Assembly (NCBI GenBank): GCA_963844175.1
Contig: CAWJNE010000024.1
Span: 62,001 to 126,000 of the forward strand
DNA: 64,000 bases
Source of the DNA: JALZMG01 sp963844175
GTDB taxonomy: Bacteria > Actinomycetota > Acidimicrobiia > Acidimicrobiales > Ilumatobacteraceae
Direction: 5' to 3'
Positions 34,346 through 42,669 of this stretch are shown piece after piece; position 1 is the stretch's first letter; the number at the start of each line of letters is the position of its first letter. The notes under the pieces were generated by a model. It was not told the DNA's origin, did not search any database, and saw only the letters and a program-made list of their open reading frames with translations. The translations under genes and the position numbers were made by a program.

Positions 34346-34692
34346 TCCCGAGCGTTCGTGCCGCAGTGAGCGAGGCGCTTTCAAGTTGTCCTTCCCGAGC
34401 GTTCGTGCCGCAGCGAGCGTGACCGCCCGGGCCGGCCTTGCCCGGCCCACGCCGAGGAGCGGAGTCTTCGGAGCGAGCGAGGCGCTTCAAGTAGTTCCCG
34501 AGCGTTCGTGCCGCAGCGAGCGTGACCGCCCGGGCCGGCCTTGCCCGGCCCACGCCGAGGAGCGGAGTCTTCGGAGCGAGCGAGGCGCTTTCAAGTAGTT
34601 CCCGAGCGTTCGTGCCGCAGCGAGCGTGACAGCCCAGGCCGGCTTTGCCCGGCCTACGCCGAGGAGCGGAGTCTTCGGAGCGAGCGAGGCGC
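34346..34692. repeat. Tandem array of repeat family B (one truncated plus three full units)
   Basis: A short deleted unit lies at 34346-34380. Full units start at 34394, 34497 and 34601 (periods 103 and 104 bp). Each begins CCCGAGCGTTCGTGCCGCAG, holds GGCCGG-CCTTGC-CCGGCC in the middle, and ends CGGAGCGAGCGAGGCGCTT. The array fills the 374-bp gap and its last bases touch the stop codon of the PhoH gene. I see no gene in this gap. Confidence 0.92.
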
Positions 34693-36060
34693 TCAGAGCA
34701 GCTCGGCGGCGAGGCTGGCGACATCGCTGCGCTCGCAGGCCGTCAACGTGACGTGCCCGAAGCAGCGCTGGCCGCCGAAGGCGCTGGTCAACACGGCCAG
34801 TGCGTTGTTCGACTCGCCGAGGTATGGCGCGTCGATCTGGCTCGTGTCCCCCGTGAACACGACCTTGGTGCCCTGGCCGACGCGCGTGAGGATCGTCCGC
34901 AGCGTCGTCGGCTCGAGGTTCTGGGCTTCGTCGATCACGACCATCTGGCGCTGCAGCGACCGCCCGCGCAGGAACGTGACCGATTCCAGCGACAGCTGGC
35001 CACGAGCGGTGAGCTCGTCGACCAACCGCCGCGCATCGCGATCGGACGTGCGGTCGGTGAGGGCGACGACGGCGTCGTGAATGGCCGCCATCCACGGATC
35101 GAGCTTCTCGTCGAGACCACCCGGCAGGAAGCCGACGTCGGCTCGCCCCACCGGCACGAGCGGGCGGTAGATGGCCAGGCGCTCGTATCGCGCCGACTCG
35201 ACGACCTGCTCCAGTCCTGCGGCGACGGCCAGCACCGTCTTGCCCGTGCCGGCGCGACCGTCGAGTGCGACGACCTCGATCCCGGGGTCGAGCAACAGCT
35301 CGAGGGCGAAGCGCTGCTCCTTCGACCGGGCCCGCAGCCCCCATGCTTCGGGCGACGAGTGGGGGAGCAGCTCCAGGCGACCGCCGACCCGCTTGCTCAG
35401 CGCCGATTGCGAGCCGGCGCGTAGGACGGCGAACTCGTTCTCGCCCAGCTCGACGTCGGCGCTGGCCTCGGCGACGTCGACGGCGCCGGTGGCGTACAGC
35501 TGGTCGATCACCGCGGGGCGGGCGTCGATCGTCGACCACCCGGCGGCCATCGTCGACGCCGGACGGATGGTCGGTCGGTGCTCGGCGGCGGCGACACCGA
35601 GATGGGCCGCCTTGATCCGCAACGCCGCGTCGTTCGACAGCATCGTGGTCGACCCGCGCTCGGCCTGACCGAGGGCGGCTCCGATGATCCGGTTGTCGGA
35701 GCTCGACGGGTCGAGGCCGTGCTCGACCAGCAGGTGCTTGCGGATCCCGTTCAGCTCGATCTGGAGGCTCCCCGTCCCGAGCGGCACCGGCTCGGCCAGC
35801 GAGCCACCATTGCGGACGCGAAGGTCCTCGATCGTGCGCAGCGCGGTGCGGGCCGCCCGCCCGACATCGTCCGGTCGCGTCTTCAGCCCGTCGAGCTCCT
35901 CGACGACGATCAACGGGATCACCACGTCGACGCCGTCGAACGACGTGACGCACGCGGGGTCAGCGATCAGGACTGAGGTGTCGACGACCACGCGGGTTCG
36001 TGGCACCGCTCGCGGCGTCGGACGGGGGACGGGCAGGGTGCTCTGCGTTGCGGTGACCAA
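34693..36060 (-). CDS. PIN-PhoH fusion ATPase/ribonuclease (PhoH2-type)
   Basis: 455 residues. The PIN nuclease domain (about 22-150) shows RVVVDTSVLIADP, VVEELDGLK and NRIIGAAL with the acidic cluster, and LSNDAALRIKA. The C-terminal PhoH ATPase has Walker A GRAGTGKT at 268-275, MVVIDEAQNLEP and VVFTGDTSQID. Such PhoH2 proteins act as RNA helicase-nucleases. The proposed start is TTG 36060; a GTG within VVVDTSVL would cut into the PIN fold, so the longer start is preferred. Divergent from the HIT gene, with 60 bp between starts. Confidence 0.92.
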   Translation of the reverse strand: MVTATQSTLPVPRPTPRAVPRTRVVVDTSVLIADPACVTSFDGVDVVIPLIVVEELDGLKTRPDDVGRAARTALRTIEDLRVRNGGSLAEPVPLGTGSLQIELNGIRKHLLVEHGLDPSSSDNRIIGAALGQAERGSTTMLSNDAALRIKAAHLGVAAAEHRPTIRPASTMAAGWSTIDARPAVIDQLYATGAVDVAEASADVELGENEFAVLRAGSQSALSKRVGGRLELLPHSSPEAWGLRARSKEQRFALELLLDPGIEVVALDGRAGTGKTVLAVAAGLEQVVESARYERLAIYRPLVPVGRADVGFLPGGLDEKLDPWMAAIHDAVVALTDRTSDRDARRLVDELTARGQLSLESVTFLRGRSLQRQMVVIDEAQNLEPTTLRTILTRVGQGTKVVFTGDTSQIDAPYLGESNNALAVLTSAFGGQRCFGHVTLTACERSDVASLAAELL

Positions 36061-36120
36061 CGGCGGTCTGTTGTAGCGCGCCGTCGATGTCGGATGGTGG
36101 ATGGCTGCCAGGATGGTCCG

Positions 36121-36558
36121 GTGGCGGACTGCGTCTTCTGCGCCATCGTCGCCGGTGCCGCCGAGGCCGAGGTGGTGCTACGCGACGACGTGGCCGTCGG
36201 CTTCCTCGACCGCACGCCACTCTTCCCCGGCCACGTCCTGGTGGTTCCCGTGGGTCACGTCGTGACGCTGCCGGAGCTCGTGGACGTCGGCCCCTTCTTC
36301 GAGCGGGTGCAACGGGTGTCGCGCGTGATGCCGGAGGTGCTGGGGGCGCACGGCACGTTCGTGGCCATGAACAACGTCGTCAGCCAGAGCGTCGCGCACC
36401 TCCACGTGCACGTCGTGCCGCGCACGAAGGGGGACGGTCTGCGGGGGTTCTTCTGGCCGCGCCAGCGGTACGCCGTAGGTGAAGCGAGCCGGGTTGCTGC
36501 CGCGCTGCGCGCCGGCCTCGACGTTGCTCCGGGCCCCTCAGTTGCAGATGCAACTTGA
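36121..36558 (+). CDS. HIT-family nucleotide hydrolase
   Basis: 145 residues. It has an N-terminal zinc pair CVFCAIV, FLDRTPLFPGHVLVVPVGHV, and the histidine triad HLHVHVVP (His93/95/97) at the usual position. HIT enzymes cleave AMP or similar groups from nucleotides. GTG 36121 is taken since CxxC then follows at residue 4. The last codons overlap a perfect palindrome (36540-36555) that may belong to the HU promoter region. Confidence 0.9.
   Translation: MADCVFCAIVAGAAEAEVVLRDDVAVGFLDRTPLFPGHVLVVPVGHVVTLPELVDVGPFFERVQRVSRVMPEVLGAHGTFVAMNNVVSQSVAHLHVHVVPRTKGDGLRGFFWPRQRYAVGEASRVAAALRAGLDVAPGPSVADAT
36540..36555. promoter_or_regulatory. Perfect 16-bp palindrome upstream of the HU gene
   Basis: AGTTGCAGATGCAACT is identical on both strands in its outer seven positions. 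It covers the final HIT codons, 104 bp upstream of the HU ATG. The two-base centre is too short for a stable RNA hairpin loop, so a protein-binding site is the better guess. No other copy was noticed in the window. Confidence 0.4.
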
Positions 36559-36658
36559 TTGATGCTTGCGCCTCCGGCATTCGACCGGTTCCATTGCCGC
36601 AGCCCATCAGGGCGTTGAGCGCAACGAAGCGCTCTCGACGACATCTCGAAAGGGAGAC

Positions 36659-36952
36659 ATGGCAACCAAGGCTGAGGTCATCGATGCGGTGGCAGCGTCG
36701 GCGGGCGTGTCGAAGGCAGATGCTGAACGCACGCTCGGCGCCTTCTTCGATCACGTGGTGAAGTCCGCGAAGAATGGCGACAAGATCGCGTGGCCGGGCT
36801 TCGGTTCGTTCACGACGAGCAAGCGGGCGGCCCGCACGGGCCGCAACCCGCAGACCGGTGCGCCGGTGAAGATCGCGGCGTCGACGGCGATGAAGTTCAC
36901 GCCGAGCGTCACGGTGAAGACCGCGCTCAACCCCAAGAGAAAGAAGAAGTGA
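36659..36952 (+). CDS. hup: HU-family nucleoid protein
   Basis: 97 residues, the complete HU fold. The N-terminal helices are MATKAEVIDAVAASAGVSKA, with GDKIAWPGFGSFTTSKRAAR, TGRNPQTG (DNA-binding arm) and AMKFTPSVTVKTALN following, then a short basic tail PKRKKK. AAAGGGAG precedes the ATG. It lacks the long Lys/Ala tail that HupB of mycobacteria and relatives carries in the same chain. That tail appears instead as a separate gene starting two bases after the stop codon's first overlap-free base (TGA C ATG). Compacts and bends DNA. Confidence 0.95.
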   Translation: MATKAEVIDAVAASAGVSKADAERTLGAFFDHVVKSAKNGDKIAWPGFGSFTTSKRAARTGRNPQTGAPVKIAASTAMKFTPSVTVKTALNPKRKKK

Positions 36953-36953
36953 C

Positions 36954-37379
<426 letters not shown>

Positions 37380-37422
37380 CCCCGCCGATGCCGGCGTGGC
37401 CGGCATCGGCGATGATGCGGCG

Positions 37423-38199
37423 GTGGACGCGCTGTGCGACGACCTGACCGCCGAACACGACGACCTGGCGCGACTCGTCGCCGGTGCCGACCTGTCGGTG
37501 CCGACGCCGGCGCCAGGGTGGAGCGTCGCCGACCAATTGAGCCACCTCTGGTTCTTCGACCAGCGGGCGCTGCTGGCGTTGACGGACCCCGACGGCTTCG
37601 CCGCGGACGCTGAGCACTTGCTCCGTGCCGTCGTCGAGGGTCCGGATCCATCGATCCAGGCCGCCCGCACCCTCCCTGATGACCAGCTGCTCGACGGGTG
37701 GCGGACCGACCGCCGGCGGCTCGTCGACGAGGCGCGCACGACCGACCCCAAGCGCCGGATCCCGTGGTACGGCCCGGCGATGAGCGCCCGCTCGTTCGTC
37801 ACCGCTCGGCTGATGGAGACCTGGGCCCACGGTCAGGACGTCGCCGACGCCGTCCGGGTCGAGCGGCGACCGACCGATCGCCTGCGCCACGTGGCCCACA
37901 TCGGCGTCGGCGCGCGGCGGTTCAGCTACGTGGCCAACGGACGGGACCCCGACGAGACACCGATCCTGGTCGAGCTCGTCGGACCGTCTGGCGACACGTG
38001 GAGCTGGGGCCCGGACGACGCGCCGGCCCACGTACGCGGACCGGCGATCGACTTCTGCCTGCTGGTCACGCAGCGGCGCCACCGTGACGATCTCGACCTA
38101 GAGGTCGAGGGTGCGGCGGCCGACGACTGGCTCGACATCGCCCAGTCCTTCGCCGGTCCACCCGGCGACGGCCGCACCCCCGGCCAATTCCGCGAGTAA
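37423..38199 (+). CDS. TIGR03084-like DinB/maleylpyruvate-isomerase-fold protein
   Basis: 258 residues from GTG 37423. A four-helix DinB-like metal domain shows DDLTAEHDDLARLVAGAD, PGWSVADQLSHLWFFD (His), IPWYGPAMSARSFVTARLME and TWAHGQDVADAV (second His). The C-terminal part has THE FAMILY-TYPICAL mix of ILVELVGPSGDTWSWGPDD and DFCLLVTQRRH. It resembles the TIGR03084 family of Actinobacteria, whose reaction is unknown. An alternative GTG lies at 37396. The gene ends at a hairpin shared with the convergent deacetylase. Confidence 0.82.
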   Translation: MDALCDDLTAEHDDLARLVAGADLSVPTPAPGWSVADQLSHLWFFDQRALLALTDPDGFAADAEHLLRAVVEGPDPSIQAARTLPDDQLLDGWRTDRRRLVDEARTTDPKRRIPWYGPAMSARSFVTARLMETWAHGQDVADAVRVERRPTDRLRHVAHIGVGARRFSYVANGRDPDETPILVELVGPSGDTWSWGPDDAPAHVRGPAIDFCLLVTQRRHRDDLDLEVEGAAADDWLDIAQSFAGPPGDGRTPGQFRE

Positions 38200-38243
38200 G
38201 AACGGATTGACGTCAATTCTGACGCCGATCCGGTTCTTACTCG
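38193..38243. terminator. Hairpin between convergent genes
   Basis: CGAGTAAGAACGGAT (38193-38207) pairs with ATCCGGTTCTTACTCG (38228-38243) with one bulged base. The loop contains the palindrome TGACGTCA. The left arm includes the TAA stop of the TIGR03084 gene and the right arm ends three bases before the deacetylase stop. It probably terminates both genes. Confidence 0.78.
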
Positions 38244-38246
38244 CGG

Positions 38247-38966
38247 TCAGGGGTCGATGACGGCGAAGACTTCGGCTGCGGCGAGACCGTGCGGCTCCCC
38301 GAGCTCCGCCAGCCGGTCGCGGATCCGCCGGCGGAAGGCATCGAGCTCGCCGGCGTCGGCGGCGTGCATCGTCGACTCGAACTGGCTCTCGTGGGCCTCC
38401 AGCGCGGCCAGCTTGGGCTCGACGAACGCCGACACGTTCTCGACATGCGTGGGCGCGTCGGCCTCCCACAGGAACAGCGCGTCGGGTCGGTGGTGGGGGA
38501 GCCCGTGCTCGGGGAAGAAGTGCGGATCCCGCGCCGCGACGACGGCGTCGCACACGAGCCATCCAGCATGGCGGTGGTCGGGGTGCAGCCGGTACCGCTT
38601 CCACGGGTCGTGTCCCATCACGACCTCCGGCCGCAGCTCACGGATGATGCGCGCCACCTCGCTCGTCGTCGCCCGGTCGCTCGCCAGGTCACCGTCCACC
38701 CGATCGAGGAAGCGGACCTCGCCGGCCCGGTCGCCGGCCAACCGGCGGGCCGCCTCGCGCTGCTCGACCCGGCGGCGGGCGACGAGGGCCGGGAGATCGG
38801 CTCCCGGGTCCCAGGTGCCCTTCGACCCGTCGGTGCAGATCAGGTGGTGGACGACACACCCGCTGGCTGCCCACTTGGCCAGCGTGCCGCCTGCGCCGAA
38901 CTCGACATCGTCGGGGTGGGCGCCGATCGCCAGGACGGACGAGGGGACCGGCCGATCGGCGGTCAT
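38247..38966 (-). CDS. PIG-L/LmbE family deacetylase
   Basis: 239 residues. Zinc motif AHPDDVEFGAGG (residues 16-27) and the third ligand region HPDHRHAG mark the N-acetylglucosaminyl-phosphatidylinositol/bacillithiol/mycothiol deacetylase superfamily. VVHHLICTDGSKGT and RPEVVMGHDPW are also typical. Substrate not evident; homologues deacetylate GlcNAc-linked small molecules. ATG 38966 lies 24 bp downstream of the cofC stop, so it is read after cofC. Confidence 0.9.
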   Translation of the reverse strand: MTADRPVPSSVLAIGAHPDDVEFGAGGTLAKWAASGCVVHHLICTDGSKGTWDPGADLPALVARRRVEQREAARRLAGDRAGEVRFLDRVDGDLASDRATTSEVARIIRELRPEVVMGHDPWKRYRLHPDHRHAGWLVCDAVVAARDPHFFPEHGLPHHRPDALFLWEADAPTHVENVSAFVEPKLAALEAHESQFESTMHAADAGELDAFRRRIRDRLAELGEPHGLAAAEVFAVIDP

Positions 38967-38989
38967 GTCCGCCGACCCGTCGGCCGCCG

Positions 38990-39601
38990 TCAGCCCGGGT
39001 TGGCCAGGATCGTTCGCAGCCACGACGGGAGGATCGGCTCGACGGTGGGGTGCCGCAGGTCGTCCGGGTTGTCGACGTCGATCGCCAGCCGGGGATCGGC
39101 GCGCACCTCGACGCGCTGGCCCGTCGCCATCGCCTGCTCGAGGTGGCGGGTGAACGAGCCGCCGCCATAGGACGCCGTGATCGCCGCTCGCGACGGCAGG
39201 CTCATCACGTTCGTCCCGTCGCGACGGCGATCGGGGACGAGCGAGATGGTGTCGACGGTGGCCAGGGCACGAAGGTCCGTGGCCAGCGGCAGGTCGCTGT
39301 GGGCGATCACCACGTGATCGAACCCCTTGCCGGCGACCGTCGCCCGGCCGGCGTCGACGGCCCCGTTGAGGCCCAGTCCGGGGCTCCACAGCACGGCCGC
39401 GCCGACCCCGTCGGCCCAGCGGGCGACGTCGTCGTCGTCGCAGGCGACGAACACGGGCAGACCGGCGGCGGCCACCACCCGTTCGGCCAGCCACCGAGCG
39501 AGCTCGCCGCGCTGCGGGCCGTCGAGGACGCTCGACAACCGGCCCTTCGCCGCGCCGAATCGCTTGACCGGCATCAGCACGGCGGCCTCCACGGCGCTCA
39601 C
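38990..39601 (-). CDS. cofC: 2-phospho-L-lactate / phosphoenolpyruvate guanylyltransferase
   Basis: Makes the guanylylated three-carbon donor for coenzyme F420 (CofC; FbiD in mycobacteria uses phosphoenolpyruvate). The 203 residues show AVLMPVKRFGAAKGRLSSVL (nucleotide-binding), HVVIAHSDLPLATD, RDGTNVMSLPS, GGGSFTRHL and LAIDVDNPDDL, in family order. The start is GTG 39601, with the conserved LMPVK at about residue 9. CofE/CofD are not in the window. Divergent from the gene at 39707. Confidence 0.92.
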   Translation of the reverse strand: MSAVEAAVLMPVKRFGAAKGRLSSVLDGPQRGELARWLAERVVAAAGLPVFVACDDDDVARWADGVGAAVLWSPGLGLNGAVDAGRATVAGKGFDHVVIAHSDLPLATDLRALATVDTISLVPDRRRDGTNVMSLPSRAAITASYGGGSFTRHLEQAMATGQRVEVRADPRLAIDVDNPDDLRHPTVEPILPSWLRTILANPG

Positions 39602-39670
39602 TGTAGGAGCGGGCGCCCGACCTTCGTTCGTCCGCCCGTGACCCCGTCCAGCGGTTCTCAAGCGTTTTCA

Positions 39671-39689
39671 GGGGTCAACGGATGACCCC
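39671..39689. promoter_or_regulatory. Perfect 7-bp dyad in the cofC / unknown-gene divergent region
   Basis: GGGGTCA-ACGGA-TGACCCC lies 70 bp upstream of cofC and 18 bp upstream of the GTG at 39707. It could be an operator or a short leader hairpin. An AGGAG ribosome site follows at 39698-39702. Confidence 0.35.
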
Positions 39690-39706
39690 AGATCCTCAGG
39701 AGAACC

Positions 39707-40900
39707 GTGGTTCGGGCTCGGTCGCTCGCTCGTAGCGTGCACGCGGTGGGCGTGACCGGGGTGCTGGGGCAGGCCTGGCGCGCCGACGTGACCGCCCACG
39801 GATCGATCGAGCCGTGGGACGGTTCCGCCCCGCTCGACTGGCACGTCGCCGCGGACGACCGGTGGCACTCGCCGGCCGCCGAGGTGGCCGTGCGCCAGCG
39901 GCGAATCGACGGAGCACCCGTCTTCGAGACCCGACTGCGGATCCCCGGCGGCGATGCGGTGCAACGGGTGTGGTCGGTGCCTGACGCCGGCGGGCTGACC
40001 TGCGTGGAGGTGACCAACGAGTCGCCGCTGCCGATCGCCTGCGCGTTCACCAGGGCCGACCTGCACACGGCTCGCCCGCCGACGAGCGTCCCGATCCACG
40101 GCATCGACCTGCCGGCAGCGACCACGACCGTGCTGCCGATCGGGCACCGGGCGACCGTGACCGTCGGCCTGGCCCACGCCACGACGGGTGACGGTCGCCT
40201 GCCGGACCGCCTGCCCGACGCCGCCTCCGTGGCTCGAGGGTGGGCCGGGCTCTCCCAGCGGGCCAGCCGGCTCGATCTCCCGGACACGGCAGCGATCGAC
40301 GACGTCGTGGCGGCGCGGTGCGATCTCGTCCTCGGTGGGCTCGCCGACCCCGGTGTCGACGCTGTCGGCTTCCTCGTCGGCGTGGGCGAGCTGGTGCGCA
40401 CGGGTGAGCTGGCCGACGGCGCGCTGGCCGAGGTGGTGCCGGACGTGGCGGCGCTCGTGGAGCGTCTCGCGCCGCAGCTCGGGTGGGAGGTCGACGCCGC
40501 GCTGGCGGCCGCGACGGTCGTCCTCGCCGCCGCCGGCGAGCACCGGGCCGTGTCCGACGTCGCCCGCATCGTCGCCGGCCGCCCGTCGTCACCGGTCCCA
40601 GCGGGCGGAGCGACGGGTCCGCTGGTCGTCGCAGCGGTGGAACGGCACTTGCTGCGCGACGGCACCCTGTTCCCCGACGGCATCCCGGCCGGGTGGCGGG
40701 GGACCGGGGTCGAGGCCCACGGCCTGGTCGCCGGTCCGACGACGAGGCTGTCGTTCGCCGTCCGCTGGCACGGCCCCAACCCCGCCGTGCTGTGGGAGGT
40801 CGACGGCGACCCGGTCGTGCTGTCCGCCCCGGCGGTCGATCCGTCCTGGTCGACCAGCGCGGTGAAGGGCGAGGCGCTGTGGCGGACGCCGACCCCCTAG
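39707..40900 (+). CDS. Conserved-looking protein of unknown family, upstream of selD
   Basis: 397 residues from GTG 39707, which has AGGAG four bases upstream; a start at 39746 is also possible. There is no signal peptide or membrane helix. The N-terminal ~140 residues look beta-rich (APLDWHVAADDRWHSPAAEV, RVWSVPDAGGLTCVEVTNES). The middle is Ala/Val/Leu-rich helical (VGFLVGVGELVRTGELADGA). The C-terminus is beta again, with LWEVDGDPVVLSAPAVDPSW. It sits 10 bp before selD on the same strand. I recognise no domain and assign no function. Confidence 0.68.
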   Translation: MVRARSLARSVHAVGVTGVLGQAWRADVTAHGSIEPWDGSAPLDWHVAADDRWHSPAAEVAVRQRRIDGAPVFETRLRIPGGDAVQRVWSVPDAGGLTCVEVTNESPLPIACAFTRADLHTARPPTSVPIHGIDLPAATTTVLPIGHRATVTVGLAHATTGDGRLPDRLPDAASVARGWAGLSQRASRLDLPDTAAIDDVVAARCDLVLGGLADPGVDAVGFLVGVGELVRTGELADGALAEVVPDVAALVERLAPQLGWEVDAALAAATVVLAAAGEHRAVSDVARIVAGRPSSPVPAGGATGPLVVAAVERHLLRDGTLFPDGIPAGWRGTGVEAHGLVAGPTTRLSFAVRWHGPNPAVLWEVDGDPVVLSAPAVDPSWSTSAVKGEALWRTPTP

Positions 40901-40910
40901 CCTCGGCGCG

Positions 40911-41953
40911 GTGACGGCGACGACCGACGATGCAGTGCCGGACGTCCAGGACCAGACGCCGTTGCGACTGACCGAGTGGACGTCGTGCGGGGGCTGCGCG
41001 GCGAAGTGGGGCGCCGCGGTGCTGTCCGAGCTGGTCCGTGATCTGCCCGCCGGTGCCGATCCGGCCGTGCTCGTCGGGCTGGCTCCGTTCGACGACGCGG
41101 CGATCTACCGCATCGACGAGCAGACGGCGCTCGTCTCAACGACCGACTTCTTCCCGCCGCTCGTTGACGACCCCGGCGACTACGGCGCCATCGCCGCCGC
41201 CAACGCCTGCAGCGACGTGTTCGCCATGGGCGGCCGGGTCGTGCTGGCGATCAACGTCGCCGCCTTCCCCGAGCACTTCCCCCGCTGGGCGATGGCGGCC
41301 ATCTTCGACGCCGCGGCGATCGTCGTCGCCGAGGCCGGCGGGACGGTGGCGGGCGGCCACACCATCCGCAACCCGGAGCCCGTCTTCGGGCTCGCCGTGC
41401 AGGGCATCGTCCACCCCGACCGCGTGCTGCGCAAGGCCGGGCGCCCGGCCGGGCGACGTCGTGCTGCTGTCGAAGCCGCTCGGCTCCGGCCTCACGCTCG
41501 CCGCGGGTCAGCCCGACGACAAGCGTGTCGCCATCGACCACATGCGGCGGCTGAACCGGGCGGCCTCCGAGTCGCTGGTCGCGCTCGGGAGCCGACGTCC
41601 ACGCCGTCACGGACGTGACCGGGTACGGGCTCGCCGGCCACGGGTGGGAGGTTGCCGAGCGCAGCGCCGTGCGCCTCGTCGTCGACGGTGCCGGGCTCGA
41701 TGCCTACCCGGGGGCTCTGGAGGCGGCCGAGCGCGGCGTGCGCACCGGCGGCGACGCCCGCAACCGTGAGTACGTGACCGGCCACCTGGACTCGTCGGCA
41801 CCATCGGCGGTCGAGGCGCTGTGCCTGGACCCGCAGACGTCCGGCGGGCTGCTGGCCTGCGTCGACCCGTCCGTCGCCGAGGCCGTCCGCGCCGCGGGGT
41901 TCTGGACGGTCGGCACGATCGAGGCTGGCGAACCGGCCGTCGTCATCCGGTGA
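40911..41953 (+). pseudogene. selD: Selenide, water dikinase with two single-base frameshifts
   Basis: Makes selenophosphate from selenide and ATP. The frame starts at GTG 40911 with SCGGCAAK (Cys29 and Lys32 match catalytic Cys17/Lys20 of the E. coli enzyme), FDDAAIYRI, STTDFFPPLVDDP and GGHTIRNPEPVFGLAVQG. It then shifts near GGG 41439-41441 to a frame with ARPGDVVLLSKPLGSG, and again near GGG 41587-41589 to a frame with VTGYGLAGHGWEVA and DPQTSGGLL. Removing one G at each site gives 347 codons including the stop, a normal full-length SelD. Either the sequence has base errors or the gene is recently broken. The rnhB start overlaps the stop by 4 nt. Confidence 0.85.
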
Positions 41954-42669
41954 CGGCGCCGATCGCCCGGACCGGCCGCAAGCGGCCGCCGACGATCTCC
42001 AAGAAGCGAGCACCCACCCGCAGCGTCGAGCGCGAGCTGTGGGACCTCGGGCACGAGGTCGTGGTCGGCATCGACGAAGTCGGTCGGGGTGCGTGGGCCG
42101 GGCCGCTGATGGTCGGCGCCGTGATCCTGCCTCGTGACCGGCGGGTCAATGGCGTGCGCGACTCGAAGCTGCTGACCGAGCGCGATCGGGAGCGGCTGTT
42201 CGAGCGCATCGCCACGTGGACCGTGGCATGGGGCGTCGGCGCGGCGACGCAGGTCGAGTGCGACGAGCTGGGGATGTCGGCGGCGCAGCGGTTGGCCGCC
42301 GCCCGTGCCCTCGCCGGGCTCGGCGTCACCCCCGACGCGGCGGTGGTCGACGGCCGCTGGGACTTCGTGTCGCCGCACGTTTCCCATGTCGAGCGCCGCG
42401 TGAAGGCCGATGCCCGCTGCCTCAGCGTCGCTGCGGCGAGCATCCTGGCCAAGGTCGTCCGCGACCGTGAGATGCGCGAGCACGCCGAGCACTACCCGGT
42501 GTGGTCGTTCGACACCAACAAGGGGTACCCGTGCCCGGTGCACAAGGCAGCCCTGCAGGCCTACGGGCCGTCGGTGATCCACCGGCGCAGCTGGGTCTTC
42601 ATGGACCACTACGTCCCGTGGCCCGGCATCAGCAGGACCTACCGCCCCGACCAACCCACGCTCTTCTGA
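41950..42669 (+). CDS. rnhB: Ribonuclease HII
   Basis: Cleaves RNA in RNA-DNA hybrids and single ribonucleotides in DNA. The 239 residues show the catalytic block GIDEVGRGAWAGPLMVGAV (Asp and Glu), DSKLLTERDRERL, AAVVDGRWDFV (third Asp), KADARCLSVAAASILAKVVRD and FDTNKGYPCPVHKAAL. GTG 41950 overlaps the selD stop (GTGA). A diverged family-B repeat follows the stop, and the convergent otsB frame overlaps the last 41 bases. Confidence 0.95.
   Translation: MTAPIARTGRKRPPTISKKRAPTRSVERELWDLGHEVVVGIDEVGRGAWAGPLMVGAVILPRDRRVNGVRDSKLLTERDRERLFERIATWTVAWGVGAATQVECDELGMSAAQRLAAARALAGLGVTPDAAVVDGRWDFVSPHVSHVERRVKADARCLSVAAASILAKVVRDREMREHAEHYPVWSFDTNKGYPCPVHKAALQAYGPSVIHRRSWVFMDHYVPWPGISRTYRPDQPTLF

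Noticed and set aside
33545..34692. CRISPR or insertion sequence
   Set aside because: Tandem ~104-bp units without spacers, no transposase, no target-site duplication seen.
40911..41953. Programmed frameshift or selenocysteine in selD
   Set aside because: Two +1 events in G-runs without slippery or stop context fit base errors better, and the active-site residue is a Cys codon, not TGA.
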